Origin: Tenacibaculum sp.
GTDB lineage: Bacteria > Bacteroidota > Bacteroidia > Flavobacteriales > Flavobacteriaceae
Reading direction: 5' to 3'
Length of the DNA stretch: 61,958 nucleotides
Assembly: GCA_020629275.1 (NCBI GenBank)
Contig: JAHDDQ010000010.1
Coordinates: 1 to 61,958 of the forward strand
Below the pieces are notes generated by a model. It ran no database searches. It was not told the DNA's origin and saw nothing but the letters and a program-made list of their open reading frames with translations. The position numbers and the translations under genes were made by a program. Numbering within the stretch: the stretch's first letter is position 1; every line of letters begins with the position of its first letter. This document shows positions 16,447 to 25,703 of this stretch, one piece after another.

Positions 16447-17358
16447 CTACTGTTCAGTTAATGATAAAAATAATTCCTCAAGATTGTTTTTAATAGTTAC
16501 TTGATATATAGCTATTTCTTCCTTTCTAATAGTATCAATCAAAACTGGAATTTCTTCTTTACTATTAAGAGTTACATTGACAAATGAGTCGTCAATAATC
16601 TTAGTCTTATCGAAAAATGGACTAATAGTGCGATTCAATAATTCAGAATTACTAGTTTCAACTTCAATGATCATATTTTCGTTCTGAGATTCTCGAAACG
16701 CATCTACAGTATTTTGAAATAACATTTTTCCTTCTCTTATGATTCCTACATGGCTACAGGTCTTTTCTATTTCACTTAACAAATGACTAGAAATAAATAT
16801 AGTAGTACCAAATTCTTTATTAAGCGATTTAATTAATGATCTCATTTCGATAATTCCTTTAGGATCTAAACCATTCGTAGGTTCATCCAGAATTAAAATT
16901 TCTGGTTCGCTCAATAATGAAATTGCAAGACCCAGCCGTTGCTTCATTCCAAGAGAATATTTTTTTACCTTTTTGAATTTTGCATACGTAAGGTTAACGA
17001 TCTCTAAAACCTCTTCAATTCTATTTTGATTAACTTTTCTATACCTAGCTGCTATTCTTAAGTTGTCAAAACCGCTTAAATGATTGTATAAAGAAGGGTT
17101 TTCAATAAGCGCTGCTATTTTAGAAAGACTCTCAAGCCTATTATTTTTTAAAGAATTTCCAAAAAGAGTTACTGTTCCTGATTTCTTTTTCAAGAGCCCT
17201 AACAAAAGCCTGATTGTAGTTGTTTTTCCAGAACCATTTGGACCTAAAAATCCATAAATACTTCCTCTGGGAACTTGTAAATTTAAATTCTCTATATCAT
17301 GAGTTAATTTTGAATAGGAAAAATTTAAATCTTGTGTTTCAATAATGTATTCATTCAT
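16447..17358 (-). CDS. ABC transporter ATP-binding protein (BcrA/NatA-like)
   Basis: A 303-residue ATPase. Walker A is GPNGSGKTT (about residues 39-47), the signature is SLGMKQR, Walker B is ILILDEPTNGLDP and the switch His is in FISSHLLSEIE. The ~80-residue C-terminal extension is typical of the drug and bacitracin resistance branch (family of BcrA). It pairs with the permease that follows 7 bases later and energises export through it. The 235-base gap to the next, divergent gene should hold promoters for both directions; I could not pick out a clear TAnnTTTG box. Confidence 0.85.
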   Translation of the reverse strand: MNEYIIETQDLNFSYSKLTHDIENLNLQVPRGSIYGFLGPNGSGKTTTIRLLLGLLKKKSGTVTLFGNSLKNNRLESLSKIAALIENPSLYNHLSGFDNLRIAARYRKVNQNRIEEVLEIVNLTYAKFKKVKKYSLGMKQRLGLAISLLSEPEILILDEPTNGLDPKGIIEMRSLIKSLNKEFGTTIFISSHLLSEIEKTCSHVGIIREGKMLFQNTVDAFRESQNENMIIEVETSNSELLNRTISPFFDKTKIIDDSFVNVTLNSKEEIPVLIDTIRKEEIAIYQVTIKNNLEELFLSLTEQ

Positions 17359-17592
17359 AATATAGATTGCTTAGTTTCCAGACGATTCATTTTTAAACAT
17401 GTTACAAATAAGAAAAATAAAGTCGATAGCTTACCATTAAATTGTAAATGAAATATGATAATGGTTAACTAAAAAACTTTCTAGGAGTTGTACATTAAAG
17501 CTGTCATTGCAAGACAGAACACATTTCTTAAATTTCACTATATTTAATAGCACATTTTTTAGCCTTACCACTTCTTTAAATACATATGAATA

Positions 17593-17998
17593 ATGAAAAT
17601 AACATTACTTAGTATTCCTGTAAGAGATCAAGAAAAGGCCCTACTATTTTATACTGAAAAATTAGGCTTTATTGTAAAAAAAAGACCAGCCTTTGGAAGG
17701 AGGAAATAGGTGGTTAACTTTGGTTTCAAAAGAAGCACAATATGGACCAGAATTATTGTTAGAACCTGCGCCTAACCATTTTGAGCCTTGTAAAGTTTTT
17801 CAAGAAGCATTAATAAATGCAGGTATTCCTTACACACAATTTGATGTTAAAAGTGTAGATGATGAATATAAAAGGTTGGTAAAACTTGGTGTTGAGTTTA
17901 GTGTACAACCAACCGAAATGGGAACTGTTAAGTTTGCTATACTAAATGATACTTGTGGAAATTACATTCAAATTGTTGAACATCTAACCTATAAATAA
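17593..17998 (+). pseudogene. VOC (glyoxalase-fold) protein gene with a frameshift
   Basis: The first frame, from ATG 17593, reads MKITLLSIPVRDQEKALLFY, then TEKLGFIVKK, a classic VOC N-terminus. After a run of eight A at 17676 it goes out of frame and stops. In the next frame EGGNRWLTLVSKEAQYGPEL continues correctly and the protein ends with GTVKFAILNDTCGNYIQIVE. Seven A would restore one protein of about 135 residues. This may be a real inactivation, polymerase slippage in a homopolymer, or a sequencing error. It is followed 7 bases later by the DUF1572 gene, a usual partner type. Confidence 0.7.
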
Positions 17999-18005
17999 AG
18001 GAAGA

Positions 18006-18563
18006 ATGCAAGAAAATTATATGCAAAGTGTTAAAGCTCAGTTTGAATACTATAAAATTCTAGGGGAGAGAACCTTTGAACAACTGAATGAAAAAGACTT
18101 ATTTAATCACCATAACGAGGCAAGTAACTCTATAGCAATAATCGTAAATCACATACAGGGAAATATGAAATCACGCTGGACAGATTTTCTGACTTCTGAT
18201 GGTGAAAAAGAATGGAGGAATCGTGATTTAGAATTCGAAGAAATTATAAAAACAAAAGAAGAACTAATTACAAAATGGAATGAAGGTTGGGAGTGTTTGT
18301 TTACGGCTTTAGCTACTGTTAATGAAAATAACTTCAACACAGACATCCATATTCGTAATCAAAAACATACTATCGTAGAGGCTGTAAACCGACAAATGAT
18401 GCACTATGCATATCACATTGGACAAATTGTATTTATAGGAAGAATGATTAAAAATAATGAATGGGCTAGTCTTTCTGTTCCTAAGGGAAAATCAGATGCA
18501 TTTAACAGTCAGAAGTTTTCAAAAGGAAAACATAAAGGTCATTTTACAGATGATTTTAAATAG
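18006..18563 (+). CDS. DinB-like DUF1572 family protein
   Basis: A 185-residue soluble four-helix protein. It begins with YMQSVKAQFEYYKILGERTF and contains SNSIAIIVNHIQGNMKSRWT, with the first metal-type His in NHIQGN, and later MMHYAYHIGQIVFIGRMI with the paired HxxxH-like arrangement. That is the DUF1572/DinB fold, in which His residues bind a metal. The family includes thiol-dependent transferases, but the reaction here is unknown. It is coupled to the broken VOC gene (7-base gap). Confidence 0.8.
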   Translation: MQENYMQSVKAQFEYYKILGERTFEQLNEKDLFNHHNEASNSIAIIVNHIQGNMKSRWTDFLTSDGEKEWRNRDLEFEEIIKTKEELITKWNEGWECLFTALATVNENNFNTDIHIRNQKHTIVEAVNRQMMHYAYHIGQIVFIGRMIKNNEWASLSVPKGKSDAFNSQKFSKGKHKGHFTDDFK

Positions 18564-18683
18564 AAATATTATTTGCTAAACTAGCCTTACACACTAATTC
18601 TTTTATCTTTTTCAAAATTCCTTTTTCGTAATTTCAACACTAAGAATTTATCTAGTAAATTAGTTTCCAATAAATAAATAATT

Positions 18684-19097
18684 ATGAAATCAAAGATTGC
18701 TATTCTAATAACCTTAACTATTGTAACTTTCGCCTGCGATAAAAAGAAAAATCAAACTGAAGTAGTAGATAATAATTCCATCGAAACTCCTAAAGCCCTT
18801 GAGGACAACGACGCGATGTATAGCTTAAGTAAATTTTCTAGTAGATATGATTCAAATATTATAGAGAAACTATACGAAGAAGCCTTAGATAAGAATGAAA
18901 ACTTAAAAATTCTACACAATAAAGTTGACCTAATAAGTAGCGATAGTCTTAATTTAAAAACTAAACCTTATAGAAAGTATTCAAAAATTAATAATACATA
19001 CTGGCAAAATGTTTATTCATATTCCAAAAGTATTAATGATTCAACGACAAGAAAACTAATTATTGACGTTTTTGAAAAATTAGAAAAAAAACTATAA
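18684..19097 (+). CDS. Small hypothetical lipoprotein
   Basis: A 137-residue protein. The N-terminus MKSKIAILITLTIVTFACDK is a lipoprotein signal with Cys18. The mature part is helical and charged, with two repeats of the type NIIEKLYEEALDKNENLKIL and DSLNLKTKPYRKYSKINNTY. No family recognised. It is followed 28 bases later by a 63-aa ORF on the same strand. Confidence 0.5.
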   Translation: MKSKIAILITLTIVTFACDKKKNQTEVVDNNSIETPKALEDNDAMYSLSKFSSRYDSNIIEKLYEEALDKNENLKILHNKVDLISSDSLNLKTKPYRKYSKINNTYWQNVYSYSKSINDSTTRKLIIDVFEKLEKKL

Positions 19098-19125
19098 GAA
19101 AAAGATTTCTAAGCATGAACTAAAG

Positions 19126-19317
19126 ATGAATGAATTGGATAAAAGAGCGTCATTATTAAGCGATCAAGTTATATTAATGAAATTAATCTTGACACAATCT
19201 ATGATATCTAATTACCAGAGAAATGAACTGCCTGAAATAAAACCCTTAGAATCAATGATTAAGAATTACGATGATCTTATTGAACAGACCAAAGAATATA
19301 CTCAAATTAAAAAGTAA
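19126..19317 (+). CDS. Very small hypothetical protein
   Basis: A 63-residue helical, charged reading (MNELDKRASLLSDQVILMKL, then SMIKNYDDLIEQTKEYTQI). There is no signal peptide and no motif. It may be a true small gene co-transcribed with the lipoprotein before it, or a remnant of something longer. The only support is the open frame and position. Confidence 0.3.
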   Translation: MNELDKRASLLSDQVILMKLILTQSMISNYQRNELPEIKPLESMIKNYDDLIEQTKEYTQIKK

Positions 19318-19408
19318 TTATTTGTTTCTCAAGGTGGCTTGAAATCATCTCTACTTAATCAAAAAGTAAATAATTACCAGAAAATAGTAAAAAAGATTAA
19401 ACAGAAAT

Positions 19409-19957
19409 ATGACGCAAGAACTATATCAAAAAGCAATTAAGTTTGCTGGAGAAAAACATAGTGAACAAAAGGTGCCGGGAACAAATTCCAACTACCTTTT
19501 ACACCTTTCAAACGTAGCTATGGAAGTATTAATCGCTCATAGTTTTGATGATGTTTTCGACATTAATTTTGCAGTTCAAATTGCTTTATTACACGATACA
19601 ATAGAGGATACAAATACTACTTTTGAAGATATAAAAAGTAATTTTGGAATAGCAATAGCTGAAGCAGTACAAGCATTAAGTAAAGATGAAACGCTTCAAT
19701 CAAAACGTGAAAAAATGGTGGATAGCCTAACACGTATTAATAAATTAGCTAAAGAAGTGGCTATTGTTAAATTAGCAGATCGAATAACAAACCTGCAAAC
19801 GCCTCCCAGACATTGGAATAAAAGCAAGGTGATTAGCTATTGTGAAGAAGCCAAACTCATTTCTTCTATTTTAAACGGTAAAAATGAGTATTTGAATAAA
19901 AGGCTTTCTTTAAAAATTACGGCGTACGAAAAAGCAATTCAAACTTTAAACAGTTAA
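19409..19957 (+). CDS. HD-domain phosphohydrolase (SpoT-hydrolase-like)
   Basis: A 182-residue protein of the HD superfamily close to the ppGpp-hydrolase domain of RelA/SpoT and to MESH1. The metal site is visible: HLSNVAMEVL near residue 31, the HD pair in ALLHDTIEDTNTTFEDIK, and the later Asp in VAIVKLADRITNLQTPP. The length fits a stand-alone hydrolase without synthetase. It probably removes pyrophosphate from (p)ppGpp or a related nucleotide in the cytoplasm; the exact substrate is inferred from the family. Confidence 0.8.
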   Translation: MTQELYQKAIKFAGEKHSEQKVPGTNSNYLLHLSNVAMEVLIAHSFDDVFDINFAVQIALLHDTIEDTNTTFEDIKSNFGIAIAEAVQALSKDETLQSKREKMVDSLTRINKLAKEVAIVKLADRITNLQTPPRHWNKSKVISYCEEAKLISSILNGKNEYLNKRLSLKITAYEKAIQTLNS

Positions 19958-19985
19958 TAATCAATTTACATCAAAAAAAGAAAAT

Positions 19986-20462
19986 ATGTCAATGTGGGAA
20001 ATAGATGTACTTTTAAAAAAAAGTATTGAATTTGTTAAAGACTCAAACCTTGATAATCATACGAAAAAAAATATTTTGTGGAATTTAGAAAGTATTCCAA
20101 CATTGTACGAATTTGACGCAGGAAATTTTAAAAAAACAGAATTAGACAAGGATTTTAAATATCAAAAACTAACTATTTATAAAATTGCTGAGATAATTAC
20201 TATAACATCAAATAAAATAGGAATCAAAGATTTAACGTACGATTGGTCTGCTTTTTTACTAAATTTCTGGCAAGAATATTTTTCAGACTCTTTCAAACTA
20301 GAGGATGTAAAATCTACTTATCTACTTAAAATGAAAGAAAAATTCATTGCTTTAAATTTTGAAACATACCAACCAATTCACACTACATTAACTATATATA
20401 AAAATGGAAACGAATGGTTTAGTTCAGAACAAAATGAGCTAATTAAATGGTATTGTGGCTAA
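19986..20462 (+). CDS. Hypothetical protein
   Basis: A 158-residue soluble protein, not recognised. It is aromatic and mixed alpha/beta: NILWNLESIPTLYEFDAGNF, DLTYDWSAFLLNFWQEYF, and the ending YKNGNEWFSSEQNELIKWYC. No catalytic motif. It follows the HD hydrolase by 28 bases and may share its transcript. Confidence 0.45.
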   Translation: MSMWEIDVLLKKSIEFVKDSNLDNHTKKNILWNLESIPTLYEFDAGNFKKTELDKDFKYQKLTIYKIAEIITITSNKIGIKDLTYDWSAFLLNFWQEYFSDSFKLEDVKSTYLLKMKEKFIALNFETYQPIHTTLTIYKNGNEWFSSEQNELIKWYCG

Positions 20463-20550
20463 AATTATGAAAAAAGTAGTTATGGAGATTAATCGATAAA
20501 AAACAAAAGTGAATGATCAAAAATCTGCTATATTCACAAAAACTTGTGTA

Positions 20551-21690
20551 ATGACGATAAAAAAACTCAAAGTTCTTCTTTTATTCTTCTCAGGCATTTT
20601 ATACTCTTGCTCTCAAAATAATTTTGAAGAGGTAAAGAATATTTCTGAAATAGAGTATACTACCACAAGTAGTACTCAAGAGAAATATACTTTTTTAAAT
20701 ACTGAAACCAATCAAAAGGTATCGATACTCCATCACTTACAACAAACAGGTTTTCATTTTTATAATAGCTTACAATTTAAAAATGAAAATACTGGTGTAC
20801 TCGTTGGCGGAACGGGGCTTAGAACGAGAATTACAACAGATGGCGGAAAAACGTGGAAAGAACATAGTTTTTCTAGGTTTGCAAATTCTTTTCATTCTGT
20901 TGCTTTTTCTGGTAAGGCACTCTACATAGTTGGTGAAAGTAAGTATATTTTCAAAAGTATAGATCTTGGTGAGAGTTGGGTAGTCTTTAATACGGAACAG
21001 TTCTTCAAAGAGAAAAGTTTTATATCACAATTCAAGTACTATAAAATTCACTTTTTTAATGATAAAACTGGCTTTATAACTGGAGATTATAATGGCAAAC
21101 CTATTATATTAAAAACTACAGATGGTGGTGAAAATTGGAATATTAATAGTCTTAAAGGACTTGATAGTGAACGAGCTATTATTACAGATTTTAAAATAGT
21201 AGCAGAAAAAGAGATTATAGCGGTTACACAATATGGTGAATGTTACAAAAGTATTAACCAAGGTACTGACTGGAGGTTATTGTATACTAGCGAAAATGAA
21301 AACGAAAATCTAAATTCAATTGATTTTAAAAATTCAAACACTGGTTATATAGGTGGTTTAAATGGTAAATTATTATGTACAGTTGATGGTGGAAAAACTT
21401 GGAATACAATAGTTCTACCAAAAGTTTCTAGTAAAAGCAATGTAAGTGATATTTTATATGTAAAAAATCAAGTAATAATAACAACTGCTATAGGGTTTAA
21501 TGATAAAGAGAGAAAGTCGTTTGTTTATTCTTTAGATGAAAAAGAAAATACTGTCCAACCTTTTTTAACCAAAAAAGATAGTGCTGTATTTTTTGCAGGA
21601 AACTCCTATGGGCTTACGCTTCTAAATAATCAATTATATATTTTAGATAGAAATAACTTATATAAAACACTTGTAAAAGCTAAAAAATAA
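20551..21690 (+). CDS. YCF48/BNR-type beta-propeller lipoprotein
   Basis: About 379 residues from ATG 20551; an upstream ATG at 20509 adds 14 residues before the signal, so the inner start is preferred. The signal VLLLFFSGILYSC gives a lipidated Cys. The rest is a propeller with repeated Asp-box-like turns: TTDGGKTWKEHSF, SIDLGESWVVF, TTDGGENWNINS, SINQGTDWRLLY, TVDGGKTWNTIV. In Bacteroidota such YCF48-like propellers are surface or periplasmic scaffolds. Its own role is unknown. Confidence 0.75.
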   Translation: MTIKKLKVLLLFFSGILYSCSQNNFEEVKNISEIEYTTTSSTQEKYTFLNTETNQKVSILHHLQQTGFHFYNSLQFKNENTGVLVGGTGLRTRITTDGGKTWKEHSFSRFANSFHSVAFSGKALYIVGESKYIFKSIDLGESWVVFNTEQFFKEKSFISQFKYYKIHFFNDKTGFITGDYNGKPIILKTTDGGENWNINSLKGLDSERAIITDFKIVAEKEIIAVTQYGECYKSINQGTDWRLLYTSENENENLNSIDFKNSNTGYIGGLNGKLLCTVDGGKTWNTIVLPKVSSKSNVSDILYVKNQVIITTAIGFNDKERKSFVYSLDEKENTVQPFLTKKDSAVFFAGNSYGLTLLNNQLYILDRNNLYKTLVKAKK

Positions 21691-21709
21691 AGAGCAACAT
21701 TTATAACCG

Positions 21710-22546
21710 ATGAATTCGCTGTACAGTTTCAATCTTCCTTCAGAAAACGATGTTATAAAAAGGAATCGTACCATTACTACTTATTATGCACAATTGTACA
21801 AAGAAGAACCTGTACTTTATAAATGGGCCGGAATGGCTGCTTTCGCTTCATACCATATTGGAGAGAAATTAAAAATATGGAACTGGGAATCTAAAAAAAT
21901 TAAACCCTTTTCCGAAACTTGTAAAAAAAAGAATAAAACAATAGAAGACGACTTTCAAGTTATTAGAATAATAAACAACAAAATTTTTTTAGAAATAGGT
22001 ACCGCTCTTTTAACCTTTAGTCAGTTAGACTATAAAGTTTTTAAAGATCAACTAATTAAAAATCAAAAAGACGAATTAATTATTAATGCTTTTGATAAAC
22101 TTAATAAGGCAAGAATACAGCTACAAAATAACATTTCAGAAGACGATGTAAGTAGCTTAGTTTGGAATGCAAATACTGAAATTTTATGGCATGAACAGTC
22201 TAAAGTTGTTCAACCTTTATTTGATAAACTCAGCTTTGTTTTTTCAGGAACAATGTCTTTCATCGCAAGTTTCGATTATAGGGTTAATCATCAAAAAACA
22301 AACTGGAAGTTACCCTCTAGGTTTACTTTATTTATGATATTGAATGGATTCAAACTCTTAATAAAAAATGGTGTTCTACCTGATGTTACTAATCTTGAGC
22401 ACCGATGGTTTTGGATATCTTCAGACGTACTAAAAAAATGGAAAACTGCAGAAATGGATCAAGAATATATGTTAGGAGAAATAAATATTTTATGTAATTT
22501 AGAGCTCAGAAAACTGGAAATTAAAAGTATATTAATTTCAAAATAA
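21710..22546 (+). CDS. Hypothetical helical protein
   Basis: A 278-residue soluble protein that I cannot assign. It is helix-rich with Trp-rich spots: RNRTITTYYAQLYKEEPVLY, then KWAGMAAFASYHIGEKLKIW, DDVSSLVWNANTEILWHEQS, and LEHRWFWISSDVLKKWKTAE. There is no signal peptide or clear membrane span. It starts 19 bases after the propeller lipoprotein gene and may share its transcript. Confidence 0.5.
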   Translation: MNSLYSFNLPSENDVIKRNRTITTYYAQLYKEEPVLYKWAGMAAFASYHIGEKLKIWNWESKKIKPFSETCKKKNKTIEDDFQVIRIINNKIFLEIGTALLTFSQLDYKVFKDQLIKNQKDELIINAFDKLNKARIQLQNNISEDDVSSLVWNANTEILWHEQSKVVQPLFDKLSFVFSGTMSFIASFDYRVNHQKTNWKLPSRFTLFMILNGFKLLIKNGVLPDVTNLEHRWFWISSDVLKKWKTAEMDQEYMLGEINILCNLELRKLEIKSILISK

Positions 22547-22644
22547 ACTACTTGCCTGACCTCCTTGCTAATAGAGATTACAAAGTATTAAAAATATCCA
22601 CTTTTGGATTAAACTCTTAGAGAATTTACAACAACAAAAAGTAA

Positions 22645-23805
22645 ATGTGCGAATTCAATTTAAATCTTTTTAATCTTATTATAATAGCATCCGTATTTAT
22701 AGGAATAACCTTTGGAATGCTACTCCTTTTTACAAAACGGATAAATAAAAAAGCTAATGTATTACTCGGATTGGTAACATTTATTGTTGTTTTTTGGAAC
22801 ATATGGGTATTAAGTTTAGATTTTCAGATAACTGATTATTTTCCCCTTTTTTATATAATCCCTTTAAATTATTCGTTAGCTCTTGGACCATTATTATATT
22901 TATATGTTAAGAAAATAACAAACTCTAATTATCAAATCTCTAAAAAAGATTACGTTCATTTTTTACCATTATTATTATTAGAACTTACTACACATATTAC
23001 CATAAGTTACGAGGCTTTTATAAATAATACTATTGCAATTGAAACCAATGCTTATTTTACATTAATGCCCATAGTTCAATTGTGCGCAATCATCTCTGTT
23101 GTAACCTACTCTTTATATGCACTAAAAGCAATTAAGGCTTATCATGCTTGGCTAAAAATGAATTATAGTAATAATGATGCATACAGTTTAAAATGGTTAT
23201 ACCGATTAATTATCATATTTGCTATACTTTGGTTTTTATGGATACCCTATACAATTATTGATTATGTGTTATTCAACTTTCAATTAGGTATTAATGATTA
23301 TTACCCTATTTACGTACTGTTATCTATTATCACCATTTGGATTAGTGCTGAAGCTTTTTTAAGACCAGAAGTGATTTTGCTTGAACCTGTTCAGCAAGAT
23401 AATATTCATCAAGAAGTTTCTTCTGAAAAAGCTATTAAAAAACCCTCTGAAGAAATTATCAAAAAAGCTGATTGGCTAAAAGAACAAATGGAAGTAAATC
23501 TCTTTTATCTTAACTCTGAATTGACTTTAAAATCGCTATCTGATAACCTTAAAACACATCCAAACATACTTTCAAAAATAATAAACGAAGGGCTAAATAA
23601 AAACTTTTCAGATTTTGTAAATGAATATCGAGTACACGCTATTATTGAAAAATTACATAGTGAAAATTATGATCATATCACCTTATTGGGAATATCGTTT
23701 GAATGTGGTTTCAATTCAAAAACAACTTTTAATAGAGTATTCAAAAATATTATAGGCACGACTCCTTTACAGTACAAAAAATCAATAAAAAAAGATACTT
23801 TATAA
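22645..23805 (+). CDS. Membrane-bound AraC-family transcriptional regulator
   Basis: A 386-residue protein with seven or eight hydrophobic segments in the first 260 residues, a linker, and a C-terminal AraC-type double helix-turn-helix (about 285-380). Recognisable are LTLKSLSDNLKTHPNILSKI (first HTH) and GISFECGFNSKTTFNRVFKN, followed by GTTPLQYKKS (second HTH and the conserved family tail). This architecture is common in Flavobacteriia and probably senses a signal at the membrane and controls nearby genes; the adjacent serine hydrolase gene downstream is one candidate target. Confidence 0.85.
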   Translation: MCEFNLNLFNLIIIASVFIGITFGMLLLFTKRINKKANVLLGLVTFIVVFWNIWVLSLDFQITDYFPLFYIIPLNYSLALGPLLYLYVKKITNSNYQISKKDYVHFLPLLLLELTTHITISYEAFINNTIAIETNAYFTLMPIVQLCAIISVVTYSLYALKAIKAYHAWLKMNYSNNDAYSLKWLYRLIIIFAILWFLWIPYTIIDYVLFNFQLGINDYYPIYVLLSIITIWISAEAFLRPEVILLEPVQQDNIHQEVSSEKAIKKPSEEIIKKADWLKEQMEVNLFYLNSELTLKSLSDNLKTHPNILSKIINEGLNKNFSDFVNEYRVHAIIEKLHSENYDHITLLGISFECGFNSKTTFNRVFKNIIGTTPLQYKKSIKKDTL

Positions 23806-23894
23806 CTTAAAATGAGTCCCATTATATAATTTGGAGCTTTTAGTGGCAGTATTACGCCTATGTTTGTTTGACAATTTAAAATTATACTCATAAC

Positions 23895-25532
23895 ATGAAC
23901 TCAAATTATTTCTTACTGCTTATTACTTTTCTAATAATGTCTTGTAAAGGCAGCACACAATCAACCTTAAAAAAATCTAAAGTAGAAGAAACTCCAAATA
24001 TATACTTTTCAAAAGTTGACATTACAAAACATAAAGTTACGTCTGGCAATTACTCAAGTACTTTTAAAATGAACAAAGATGAGTTTTTGAATATTCACTT
24101 CACACTCAAAAATACACTCATTGAAAACCTCCAATTATTAGCTCCTAACTTAACGCAAGATCAATTAGTAAATAAAGGGAATTTTCAATTTACATTTTTA
24201 ATTGACGGAGAAATAGTTTATGTAGAAAATTTAAATACAGGTGCTGGTACTATTCATACTAAAACAACTAAACTTGACTATTCAATTCCTTTAGTTTATC
24301 CAAAAAAAATCGATTTTTGGGGATGGTTTGTGTGGTTAAGATTTATGAAATTAGGGGGCGGTCAAGATATTCTTGTAAAAAATAGTCATTCTTTAAAAAT
24401 TGAGATCAGAACGTATATAAAGAGCGAAAAGTTAAAAGTTGGTCCTATTATAGCTGAAGGAAGTACTGATGTAGCAGTTATGAAAATTCCTGTAGATGAA
24501 AACTTGATACCAGTACAAAAAATACAACCTAATAGTGGTTGGGAGCTATCTAAAGATCGTTTTGACAACAGTAAAATAGAGGCTCTGAATAGAAAGATCG
24601 CTGAGAAAAGATTTAAAAACATTAATGGAATTGTTGTTGCAAAAGAAAATAAGCTTTTAATAGAGTAATACTTTAATGGTGAACATAGAAATAGTTTACA
24701 CGACTCAAGATCTGTTGGAAAATCATTCGCTTCTACAATGCTAGGAATTGCAATTAAAGAAAATTATATAAAAAATGAAGACGTCTTATTGAACGATTTT
24801 TACACGTTAAAATCATTCAAAAATTATAGTCCAAAAAAAGACTCTGTAACCTTAAAATCGCTGTTAACAATGAGCTCTGGTTTTTTAGGAGACGATACTG
24901 ATATTAATAATATAGGCAATGAAGAAAATATGTATCCTACAAAGAATTGGGTGAAATTTTCACTTGATTTACCGATGCAAAACAATAAAATAATAGGAAA
25001 GGATTTTACTTATTTTACAGCTGGGGTAGTCGTTTTAGGAGATATTATCCATAAATCTGTTCCTGAAGGATTAGTTAACTATGCCGATAAAAAATTATTT
25101 ACTCCTCTTAATATTACAAACTATAAATGGCAGTACACACCGCAAAAAGTTGGTAATACTGCTGGCGGAATAAGACTTAGAGCTATCGATTTTGCTAAAT
25201 ACGGTCAGTTGTACAAAAACAAAGGTTCTTGGAATGGTAAACAAATACTCAGCCAAGAATGGGTAGAAAAAAGTTTAGGGAAACACCTAAAACTGTCTTC
25301 TAATAATGAATATTATGGTTATTTGTTTTGGAACAAGGTTTACAACTATAATAATAAAGAATATGAAGTGTCTTTTTGTAGTGGTAACGGTGGAAACAAA
25401 ATTTTCATCTTCAAAAATATTCCTTTTGTTGTTGTTATTACCTCTTCTGCGTATAACAGTCCTGATGCTCACCTTAACGTAGATAAAATAATGACCGATT
25501 ATATACTACCTGCAATTCTTAAGAAAGAATAA
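23895..25532 (+). pseudogene. Serine hydrolase (beta-lactamase family) gene with in-frame stop
   Basis: A single reading of 545 codons is interrupted by one TAA at 24666-24668. The first part is a lipoprotein (LLITFLIMSC) with a ~215-residue N-terminal domain and the start of the hydrolase (FKNINGIVVAKENKLLIE). The same frame continues YFNGEHRNSLHDSRSVGKSF, giving the catalytic SxxK as S-V-G-K, then TMSSGF, a Y-x-x-A block (YFTAGVVVLGD), and a C-terminal CSGNGGNKIFIF. Without the stop it would be an intact lipoprotein of the class C beta-lactamase fold. The stop looks recent because both halves keep their coding quality. Confidence 0.75.
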
Positions 25533-25703
25533 AATAAATGGTAAATTTTGTATCGAGAATTAAGCAACTTTATTGTAAGCTAATTCTCGATACAATTTTT
25601 TAATTTGAATTTAAATGTATTGTAAATTTTCACAACCTTTATTACCAGTCTGAAATAGAATTTGTTAAGCTATTATCCTTTCTTATATTCTTTTTTGCTT
25701 CAA

